Assembly (NCBI GenBank): GCA_023150845.1
Contig: JAKLKD010000032.1
Location: forward strand, 1 to 39,096
Source: Myxococcota bacterium
GTDB taxonomy: Bacteria; Myxococcota_A; UBA796; CAJQPC01
Reading direction: 5' to 3'
DNA: 39,096 nucleotides
Position 1 is the stretch's first letter, and each line of letters begins with the position of its first letter. The position numbers were made by a program, and so were the translations under genes. The notes under the pieces are model-generated. The model had not been told where the DNA came from. It did not search any database and was given only the letters and a program-made list of their open reading frames with translations. This document shows positions 33,017 to 39,096 of the stretch, piece by piece.

Positions 33017-34173
33017 CCCGCGCCTTGGCGCTCATCGGCCACGGATCCCGGCGGCAGCGCGGGAACGATGAGCTGCGCGCCCTCGCTGATCGCCTGCCCG
33101 GCGTCGTCACCACGGGCTTCATCGAGCTCGCCGAGCCGAGCGCCGAGCAGGCCCTCGACGCCGCCGTCGCCGCCGGGGCGGACGAGGTGGTCGCCGTGCC
33201 CGCCGTGCTGCTCGCCGCGTCTCACGCGAAGAACGACGTGCCGCTCGCCGTGGCCCAGGCGCGGCGGCGACACCCCGGCGTGCGGTTCTACGCCGCGCGC
33301 CCCCTCGGCGTTCACCCCGGCATGGTGCGCGCCTTGGCCGACCGCTTCGCCGAGCGCGCGCCGCCCGCGCCTTTGGACCGTGTGGCCGCGCTCATCGTCG
33401 GTCGCGGCTCGTCGGACCCCGACGCCAACGCCGACCTGCACAAGATCGCCCGCCTCTTCGCCGAGCGGCGGGGGCTCCTCACCGTCGAGGTCGCCTACAT
33501 CGGGGTCACGACGCCGACGGTGGAGGAGGCCTTCGCCGCCCTGCTCACCCGCCGCCCCAAGGCCGTCGTGGTCTTGCCTTACCTGCTCTCGCCGGGGGTG
33601 CTCGTCGAGCGCCTGCAGGCCCAGCTCGCCGAGCTCGCGGCCTTGAACCCGCGGGTCCAGGTCTCCGTCGCTGAGGTCATCGGCACCCACCCCGCCGTCG
33701 CCGAGGTGCTCCTGGAGCGCGCGGACGAGGCGGTCTCCGGCGTCGGCGGCATGAGCTGTGACGCCTGCAAGTACCGCGCGCCGATGGAGGGCTTCACCCA
33801 AGACCTCGGCGGGGCCCAAGCGCTGCGAAAGGCCGCCGCCCACCTCACGCTCCCCACACAGACCGAGACGCACAGCCACGTCCCGCCGAAGCGCCATGTG
33901 CTGGTGTGCGTGAACCGCGACTGCCTCGACCGGGGCAGCGTCGGCGTGCTCAACGCCCTGCGCGCCCAGCTCCGGAGCGCGGGCATGGACCGCGCCGTCC
34001 GCACCACCCGGGTGATGTGTATGGGCCGGTGCGGCGAGGGGCCCGCGGTCGCGGTGTACCCCGACGGCGTCTGGTACCGCCGCGTCACCGCGGATGACGT
34101 CCCCGAGCTCTTCTCCTCTCACCTCGTCGAGAACCGCCCCGTCGGGCGGCTCATCGACCTCGTCCTTGGATGA
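33013..34173 (+). CDS. cbiX: CbiX cobaltochelatase fused to [2Fe-2S] domain
   Basis: The 386-residue protein inserts Co2+ into sirohydrochlorin, the first committed step of the cobalt-early route. Two CbiX halves are visible (residues 1-115 and 125-240). The first has catalytic-type His H10 (LIGHGSR) and H71 (AASHAKND); the second has R in the matching place (VGRGSSD). A MxCxxC motif (M247, C249, C252) follows, as in the Fe-S-bearing CbiX of Bacillus. The C-terminus (295-386) is a thioredoxin-like [2Fe-2S] ferredoxin domain with C299, C304, C336 and C340. The linker is short and His-containing (ETHSHVP), where other CbiX proteins have a His-rich stretch. The electron role of the cluster is unknown. 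Confidence 0.9.
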   Translation: MTRALALIGHGSRRQRGNDELRALADRLPGVVTTGFIELAEPSAEQALDAAVAAGADEVVAVPAVLLAASHAKNDVPLAVAQARRRHPGVRFYAARPLGVHPGMVRALADRFAERAPPAPLDRVAALIVGRGSSDPDANADLHKIARLFAERRGLLTVEVAYIGVTTPTVEEAFAALLTRRPKAVVVLPYLLSPGVLVERLQAQLAELAALNPRVQVSVAEVIGTHPAVAEVLLERADEAVSGVGGMSCDACKYRAPMEGFTQDLGGAQALRKAAAHLTLPTQTETHSHVPPKRHVLVCVNRDCLDRGSVGVLNALRAQLRSAGMDRAVRTTRVMCMGRCGEGPAVAVYPDGVWYRRVTADDVPELFSSHLVENRPVGRLIDLVLG

Positions 34174-34179
34174 CCTGAC

Positions 34180-34563
34180 ATGGCCTGCCACGAGATCGCC
34201 GCCCTCCGTATCGCCCTCCACAACCTGCTCGGCACACGCCCCGCCGTAGAGCTCACCCACGAGGTCGCCGAGCTCGGCGCGCTCTGTGAGCTCGACGGGC
34301 CCCTGCGCCGCCTCACCCAGGCCCGGGACCTCGGCACGCTGCGCCGCGCCCTGGAGGCCGCGGTGGGTGAGCACGAGGCCCAGCTCGGGGCGATGTCCCC
34401 GGACGACCCGACCCTCGGCTACCACCGCGCCCTCGTGGTGACCGTGCGCTGCGCCCTGCGGGACGTCGAGCGCATGTCGATGATGATCGAGCGTTTTTAC
34501 CTCGACATCGAGGACACCCACGATCTCCTGCACGAGGTCTTCCCCGGCGTTGACGATGTCTGA
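34180..34563 (+). CDS. DUF3209-like protein of cobalamin clusters
   Basis: The 127-residue protein begins MACHEIAALRIALHNLLG and ends with FYLDIEDTHDLLHEVFP. This is the pattern I associate with DUF3209, a small helical family that often sits beside cbiX in cobalamin clusters. The conserved Cys3/His4 near the start and the D-H near the end (DTHD, LLHEV) could bind metal. It starts 6 bp after cbiX and overlaps the FNR-like gene by 8 bp. Function is not known; a link to cobalt handling is inferred from the neighbourhood. Confidence 0.7.
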   Translation: MACHEIAALRIALHNLLGTRPAVELTHEVAELGALCELDGPLRRLTQARDLGTLRRALEAAVGEHEAQLGAMSPDDPTLGYHRALVVTVRCALRDVERMSMMIERFYLDIEDTHDLLHEVFPGVDDV

Positions 34564-35188
34564 GATCAAACAAGCCACGGTGGTCTTGAGCGAGGCCGCC
34601 GGTCCCGGATTCCACACGATCGTCGCCGACGCCGAGGCCCCCCTCGACGCGGCGCCCGGCCAGTGGGGCGCCTTTCACACGGAGCTGCCAAACCCGGAGA
34701 AGCCGGGGCAGAACCTCCGCCGCGCCTGGTCCTTCTCCGAGCTTGACGGGCGGCGCTTTCGCCTCTTCGTCGCCACAGTCGGCCCCTGCACCCGCTGGCT
34801 CGCCGACCGGCGCCCGGGGGATCCCCTGCCCTTCACCGGCCCCTGGGGCGCGCGGTTTCGCCTCGATGAGCGCGACGGCCCCGCGGCGTTTTTTGCCGTC
34901 GGCTCGGGCATCTCCCCCGTCGCGGCGATGATCGACGCCTGCGTCGCCCGGGGTCGGCCCGCCCGGCTGCTCTGGGAGACCTCGGCGCCCTCGATGGGGG
35001 CCCGGCTCGCGGCCTGGCGGGCGGCGGGGGTGGAGGTCCAGGTCGGCCCGGAGCTTGAGCCCAGCGGCCCCGGCCTGTGGTGGTTCGCCGGAGACGGCCC
35101 CCGGCTGGATCAGGTCGTCGGCGACGCGCCCCCGGAGCGTGTTGAGCGCTTCTACACGCCGCGGCCCGTGGCGCGGGCGGGCGCGTGA
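34556..35188 (+). CDS. FNR-like flavoprotein reductase
   Basis: The 210-residue protein has the ferredoxin-NADP+ reductase fold order. A flavin-binding barrel carries RAWSFSE (RxxS at 56-59), followed by an NAD(P)-binding half with VGSGISPVAAMIDA (115-128) and WWFAGDGP (175-182) near the end. The canonical C-G-P cysteine is absent. It is shorter than most FNR proteins. Embedded between the DUF3209-like gene and cobA, it could reduce Co(II) for adenosylation, supply reduced flavin to BluB, or replace CbiJ; the sequence does not decide. The ATG at 34556 is in the overlap with the preceding gene. Confidence 0.75.
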   Translation: MSEIKQATVVLSEAAGPGFHTIVADAEAPLDAAPGQWGAFHTELPNPEKPGQNLRRAWSFSELDGRRFRLFVATVGPCTRWLADRRPGDPLPFTGPWGARFRLDERDGPAAFFAVGSGISPVAAMIDACVARGRPARLLWETSAPSMGARLAAWRAAGVEVQVGPELEPSGPGLWWFAGDGPRLDQVVGDAPPERVERFYTPRPVARAGA

Positions 35189-35928
35189 GCACCGTCGTCG
35201 GCATCGTCGGCGCCGGTCCGGGGGATCCCGGCCTGCTCACCCTCGCCGCGAGGGCGCTCCTGGACCGCGCCGACGTCGTGGTGCACGACGCCCTCGTCTC
35301 ACCGGAGATCCTCGGCACCCTGCCCGCCCACGTCGAGCGGGTCAACGTCGGCAAACGCCGCGGCAAACACCTCGCCGAGCAAGAGGAGATCAACCAGCTC
35401 CTCGTCACCCTCGCGTTGGCTGGCCGCCAGGTCGTGCGGCTCAAGGGCGGCGACCCGCTCCTGTTTGGCCGAGGCGGCGAAGAGATGCAGGCGCTGCGCG
35501 CCGCCGGGGTCGCCTACGTCGTGGTGCCCGGCGTGAGCGCGGCCATCGCGGGCCCGGCCATGGCGGGCATCCCCGTGACCCACCGCGAGCACGCCGCCGC
35601 CGTCACCATCGTCACCGGCCATGAGTGTGAGGAGCTCGCCCGAGACCCGCTGCGTTGGCGGGCCATGGCCGAGAGCGGGCACACCCTCGTGATCTTGATG
35701 GGCCTCACCCACCTGGGCTCGATCACCCGCCGCCTCATCGCCGCGGGGCGCTCGGCGGAGACCCCCGTCGCCGTCGTGCAGGAGGCGACGACCCCCCGGG
35801 AGCGCGCCGTGGTGGCCACCCTCGCCAGCGTCGCCCAGCGGGTGCTCGACGCCGGGATCGCCGCCCCCGCCGTGGTCGTCGTTGGCGACGTCGCGAGCCT
35901 CGCCAAGGAGCTCGCATGGCGGAGCTGA
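35185..35928 (+). CDS. cobA: Uroporphyrinogen-III C-methyltransferase
   Basis: The 247-residue SAM methylase adds methyl groups at C2 and C7 of uroporphyrinogen III, giving precorrin-2. [47 protein letters not shown] and [19 protein letters not shown] are classic. It is the single-domain form with no dehydrogenase/ferrochelatase part, so precorrin-2 oxidation must come from elsewhere. The start is a GTG at 35185 overlapping the FNR-like stop by 4 bp (GTGA). Confidence 0.95.
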   Translation: MSTVVGIVGAGPGDPGLLTLAARALLDRADVVVHDALVSPEILGTLPAHVERVNVGKRRGKHLAEQEEINQLLVTLALAGRQVVRLKGGDPLLFGRGGEEMQALRAAGVAYVVVPGVSAAIAGPAMAGIPVTHREHAAAVTIVTGHECEELARDPLRWRAMAESGHTLVILMGLTHLGSITRRLIAAGRSAETPVAVVQEATTPRERAVVATLASVAQRVLDAGIAAPAVVVVGDVASLAKELAWRS

Positions 35929-37580
35929 GCTTCTCCCCCGCGGATCGAGACGCCGTCTATCGCGCGATCTACAGCCGCCGCGACGTGCGGGCCTACCTGC
36001 CAGACCCCGTCCCCGAGGACCTGCTCGCCCGGGTGCTCAACGCCGCCCACCACGCGCCCTCCGTCGGGTTCATGCAGCCCTGGAGCTTCTTGCTCATCGA
36101 GGATCCGGCGCTGCGCCGCGCGGTCTACGAGCACGTCCTCGCCGCCTCCGCCGAGGCCCAGACCACCTACGCCGACGACCGCTCCGCCACCTACGCCGCG
36201 CTCAAGCTCCAGGGCATCCTCGACAGCCCGGTCAACCTGCTCGTCACCTGTGACCCGGACCGGGGCGGCAACGTGCTGGGGCGCCACACGATGCCCGAGA
36301 CCGACGCCTACTCCACCTGCCTCGCCGTGCAGAACCTCTGGCTCGCCGCCCGCGCCGAGGGCCTCGGCGTCGGCTGGGTGAGCATCCTGCGCCCGGAGCG
36401 GCTCCGGGAGCTCTTCGGGGTGCCCGAGCACGTCAAGATCATCGCGTACCTCACCTTGGGCTGGCCCGTGGAGCTGCCCCCGACGCCGATGCTGGAGTCG
36501 GTCGGCTGGCGGGCGCGGCTGCCGCTCTCCGAGCTCGTCTTCCGCGACCAGTGGGGGGCCCACGCTGAGCTGACCGCCCCGCCCGCCCCGCCCGCGCCGC
36601 TCCCGCCGGAGGAACGAAACGCCCAGCTCACGAAGCCGCCGGGCTCCTTGGGGCGCCTGGAGGCCGTGGCGCTCCAGGTCGCGGCGATCCAAGGCGCGGC
36701 TTACCCCCGCTGGCGCCGCCGGGCCCTCGTGCTCTGCGCCGGGGACCACGGCGTCGTCGCCGCCGGGGTGTCCAGCTACAAGGCCAAGGTCACCGCCCGG
36801 ATGGTGATTCAGATCGCCGCCGGGGCCGCGGCGGTCAACGTGTTCACCCGCCAGCGCGACGTGCGGCTGATCCTCGCTGATCTCGGCGTCGACCACGACT
36901 TCAGCGGCGCCGCCGGGGTCGTTCACGCGAAGATCCGCCGGGGCACCCGCGACCTCAGCCGCGAAGACGCCATGACCGCTTCGGAGTGTGTGGCCGCCGT
37001 GGCCGCCGGGCGCCGCCTCGTGCCGGACTGCGACCTGCTCGCCGTCGGGGAGCTGGGCATCGGCAACAGCACGAGCGCCGCGGCGATCGCCTGCGCCCTC
37101 CTCAACGAGCCGCCCGAGGTCATGGTCGGGCGCGGCACGGGCATCGGCCCGCTGACCTGGGCACGAAAGGTAGAGGCGGCGCGGCGGGGCCTCGACCGGG
37201 GCGGAGACCCCCTCTCAAGCCTCGGCGGCTACGAGATCGCGGGCCTCGTCGGGGTCATCGACGAGGCGGCGCGGCGCGGCGTGCCCGTGGTGCTCGACGG
37301 CTTCATCACGAGCGTCGCAGCCCTGGTCGCGACGCGGCGGCGCCCCGAGGTGCGGGAGGCGCTCATCGCCGGGCACCTCTCCGCGGAGCTCGGCCACGCC
37401 CGGGTGCTCGACGCCTTGGGGCTCACGCCGCTCTTGAGCCTCGGGCTGCGGCTCGGCGAAGGGAGCGGCGCGGCCTTGGCCATGGGCCTCGTCGAGTCGG
37501 CCTGCCGCACGCTCTCGGAGATGCGCACCTTTGAGGAGGCGGGCATCGAGGACGCCGTCGATGAGCGAGGGAGGCGCTGA
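35916..37580 (+). CDS. BluB-CobT fusion protein
   Basis: The 554-residue protein fuses two lower-ligand enzymes. Residues 1-219 are BluB ([27 protein letters not shown], nitroreductase-like fold), which uses O2 and FMNH2 to make 5,6-dimethylbenzimidazole. A Pro/Ala linker spans about 220-231. Residues 232-554 are CobT, which makes alpha-ribazole phosphate ([42 protein letters not shown], with the catalytic Glu in RLGEGSGAA). The ATG at 35916 is supported by AAGGAG five bases upstream and overlaps cobA by 13 bp. Fusion should channel the unstable ligand from one site to the next. Confidence 0.93.
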   Translation: MAELSFSPADRDAVYRAIYSRRDVRAYLPDPVPEDLLARVLNAAHHAPSVGFMQPWSFLLIEDPALRRAVYEHVLAASAEAQTTYADDRSATYAALKLQGILDSPVNLLVTCDPDRGGNVLGRHTMPETDAYSTCLAVQNLWLAARAEGLGVGWVSILRPERLRELFGVPEHVKIIAYLTLGWPVELPPTPMLESVGWRARLPLSELVFRDQWGAHAELTAPPAPPAPLPPEERNAQLTKPPGSLGRLEAVALQVAAIQGAAYPRWRRRALVLCAGDHGVVAAGVSSYKAKVTARMVIQIAAGAAAVNVFTRQRDVRLILADLGVDHDFSGAAGVVHAKIRRGTRDLSREDAMTASECVAAVAAGRRLVPDCDLLAVGELGIGNSTSAAAIACALLNEPPEVMVGRGTGIGPLTWARKVEAARRGLDRGGDPLSSLGGYEIAGLVGVIDEAARRGVPVVLDGFITSVAALVATRRRPEVREALIAGHLSAELGHARVLDALGLTPLLSLGLRLGEGSGAALAMGLVESACRTLSEMRTFEEAGIEDAVDERGRR

Positions 37581-38362
37581 TGACCCGAGCCGCCTTGTGG
37601 ACCCTGCTCTGCGCCGCGGGCTGCGCCGCCCCGCCGCCCCCCCGGGGCGTCGTCTCTTTACACGACACCACGACGGAGATCGTCGTCGGCCTGGGCCGGG
37701 CTGAGGAGCTCATCGCCGTCATGGAGCCGGAGTTTTTGTCCCCCGCCGCCCTCGCCGCCGTGGAGGGTGTGCCCCGGCTCTCCGCGCCGGTCTCGAAGGA
37801 GGCGCTCCTGGCGATGCGCCCGGCGGCGGTGCTCGGCGCCGAGGACGTGCCCCAGCACCAGCCCGAGCTCGCGGCCTTGCCCAACACGACCTGGATTGAC
37901 CCCTCGGGCCTCGACGGCCTGTGGCGGGCCATCATCGCCGTGGGGGAGGCCATCGACGCCCCGACGGACGCCTACGTCGCGGCGCTAAAGGCCCGGGTGC
38001 CCGCGCCGACGCCGGGGGCGCTGCGTGTGTTCGTCTACGACTGCTGTGAGCCGCCCTTCACCATGGGCGGCCGGGCGCCGCTCACCGAGCTCCTGGCCCG
38101 CCTCGGCGCGAAGAACGTCTTCGCCGAGCTCGACCAGGACTGGGCGCGGGTGTCTTGGGAGGCGGCGATGGTGACCCGGCCTCAGCTCATTGTAGTCGAC
38201 GACTACAATGGTGAAGGAGAGGTCGCCGAGAAGATCGCTCTGGTGACGGCGCGCCTCGGCCCGACGCCGACGGTGACCTTGCCCCTGGGCCTCGCCTTGG
38301 AGGGGCCCCGGACCTTAGACGCCATCGACGTGCTGCGGCCGGCCATCGAGGCGGCGAGATGA
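37580..38362 (+). CDS. BtuF-like cobalamin/corrinoid-binding lipoprotein
   Basis: The 260-residue protein is a periplasmic substrate-binding lipoprotein of the BtuF/FecB family. The signal peptide ends in the lipobox LLCAAGC (Cys15). VVSLHDTTTEIVVGLGRAEEL opens the first lobe, as in BtuF. A long middle helix (about 108-135) joins the lobes, and the second lobe has LLARLGAKNVFAEL. Context makes a corrinoid (or cobalt complex) the likely cargo. It overlaps bluB-cobT by one base and the permease by 4 bp. Confidence 0.85.
   Translation: MTRAALWTLLCAAGCAAPPPPRGVVSLHDTTTEIVVGLGRAEELIAVMEPEFLSPAALAAVEGVPRLSAPVSKEALLAMRPAAVLGAEDVPQHQPELAALPNTTWIDPSGLDGLWRAIIAVGEAIDAPTDAYVAALKARVPAPTPGALRVFVYDCCEPPFTMGGRAPLTELLARLGAKNVFAELDQDWARVSWEAAMVTRPQLIVVDDYNGEGEVAEKIALVTARLGPTPTVTLPLGLALEGPRTLDAIDVLRPAIEAAR
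38188..38210. other. Perfect 10+3+10 bp palindrome inside btuF-like gene
   Basis: CATTGTAGTC (38188-38197) and GACTACAATG (38201-38210) are perfect inverse complements around GAC. The site is markedly AT-rich for this region and uses codons (ATT, GTA, AAT, with GGT, GAA, GGA right after) that are rare in the neighbouring genes. It may be an operator or a hairpin upstream of the permease gene. Confidence 0.7.
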
Positions 38363-39096
38363 GGCTCGCCGTCGCCCTGCTCTGCGCCGTGGCCCTCGCG
38401 CTCTTGGTCGGCCCCGCGGGCGTCACCGCCGAGGCCGTCCTGCTGCGGGCGCCACGGGTGGCCGCGGCGCTGATCGCCGGGGCCGGGCTCGCCATCGCTG
38501 GGGTCGGGATGCAGGCGCTCCTGCGAAACGCCCTCGCCGAGCCCTTCGTGCTGGGCATGTCGAGCGGCGCGTCCCTCGGCGCCGTGCTCGCGGCGCTCCT
38601 CTGGCCCGGGCTGCCCCCGGCGCTGGCGGCCACCGCGGGCGCCCTCAGCGCCGCCACCCTCGTCGGCGCCGTGGGCCGCACAGAAGATGGCCTCCTGCCG
38701 CCGACCCGGCTCTTGCTCTCGGGCTGCGCCGTCGCCGCCGTGTTGGGGGCGCTCACGGGCTTCGCCTTGGCCGTCGCGCCCCAGGCCAGCGCCCTGCGGG
38801 CCGCGATCTACTGGACCTCGGGGAGCCTCGGCGCCGCGACGCCTCCGGCCCTCGTCGTGGCCGCCGCCGTGACCCTCATCAGCGCGGCGGCCTTGGGCCG
38901 GGCCGCCGGGGACCTCGACCGCCTGCTGCTCGGCGAAGAGACGGCGGCCTCCTTAGGCGTAGACGTGGGGCGCCTGCGGCTCCTGCTGCTCACGCTCTGC
39001 GCCGGGCTCACCGGGGCGCTCGTGGCGCTCGGCGGGCCCATCGGCTTCGTCGGCCTCGCCGCGCCGCACCTCGCCCGGCTGTGGCGGGGCGCCACC
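38359..39096 (+). CDS. BtuC-like (FecCD) ABC permease, partial
   Basis: The 246 codons to the window edge encode an FecCD-type permease that should transport the corrinoid delivered by the BtuF-like protein. RAPRVAAALIAGAGLAIAGVG, MQALLRNALAEPFVLGMSSGAS, LGVDVGRLR and GPIGFVGLAAPHLAR are family hallmarks, and about six membrane helices are visible. The ATG at 38359 overlaps the preceding stop by 4 bp (ATGA). The gene continues beyond the window, and an ATPase (BtuD) is expected downstream. Confidence 0.9.
   Translation, partial: MRLAVALLCAVALALLVGPAGVTAEAVLLRAPRVAAALIAGAGLAIAGVGMQALLRNALAEPFVLGMSSGASLGAVLAALLWPGLPPALAATAGALSAATLVGAVGRTEDGLLPPTRLLLSGCAVAAVLGALTGFALAVAPQASALRAAIYWTSGSLGAATPPALVVAAAVTLISAAALGRAAGDLDRLLLGEETAASLGVDVGRLRLLLLTLCAGLTGALVALGGPIGFVGLAAPHLARLWRGAT

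Noticed and set aside
35655-35915. Upstream extension of the BluB-CobT gene
   Set aside because: Reads cobA out of frame; AAGGAG and BluB homology support the ATG at 35916.

Overview
The window reads as a GC-rich bacterial chromosome segment, most likely from a Myxococcota-type organism. That assignment is an inference. It rests on Asp-rich FG-GAP/VCBS lipoproteins, a secreted subtilase ending in Cys, a short hydrophobic stretch and an Arg run (like MYXO-CTERM sorting signals), acidic D/S-repeat linkers, and strong G/C preference at third codon positions. I see no rRNA, tRNA, transposase or CRISPR array.

Region 1 (1-15.9 kb) is mixed housekeeping and surface genes. It holds inorganic pyrophosphatase, two tandem paralogous FG-GAP lipoproteins, a two-gene minus-strand unit (subtilase plus D/S-linker lipoprotein), a coupled unit of ornithine aminotransferase, a metallo-beta-lactamase-like protein and DusA, then glycerol-3-phosphate dehydrogenase with a small membrane protein, a DUF2786-like protein, and a large membrane protein resembling glycosyltransferases. 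Upstream of the last gene lies an unusual array of five units, each 41-42 bp, with CCTTGTG/CACAAGG inverted arms (14810-14989).

Region 2 (15.9-20.6 kb) is a compact, relatively AT-enriched plus-strand cassette that looks like a transferred defence locus. A protein with two CxxC...HxxC zinc-finger-like modules is followed by an AAA/ABC ATPase, a separate Toprim/DUF4435-like protein (the AriA/AriB pairing of PARIS), and a DUF262 (GmrS/ParB-like) protein with no visible HNH domain. The last three genes are joined by a 1-nt overlap and a 2-nt gap. This is the best candidate for an undescribed system in the window.

Region 3 (20.6-39.1 kb) is a nearly complete cobalt-early cobalamin operon. A divergent minus-strand pair (cobD, cbiB) faces a plus-strand transcript that begins at a recognisable promoter and a cobalamin riboswitch. 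The transcript runs through cbiD, cbiC, cbiET, cbiL, cbiF, cbiH, cbiG, cobO, a HutX/ChuX-like gene, cbiA, cbiP, cbiX (fused to a thioredoxin-like [2Fe-2S] domain), a DUF3209-like gene, an FNR-like flavoprotein, cobA (SUMT), a bluB-cobT fusion, a BtuF-like binding protein and a BtuC-like permease cut by the window edge. Almost every junction overlaps by 1-13 nt. No cbiJ/cobK homologue is recognisable, and several unusual genes (HutX-like, DUF3209, FNR-like) sit where a substitute reductase or tetrapyrrole carrier might. A perfect 10+3+10 bp palindrome lies inside the BtuF-like gene.
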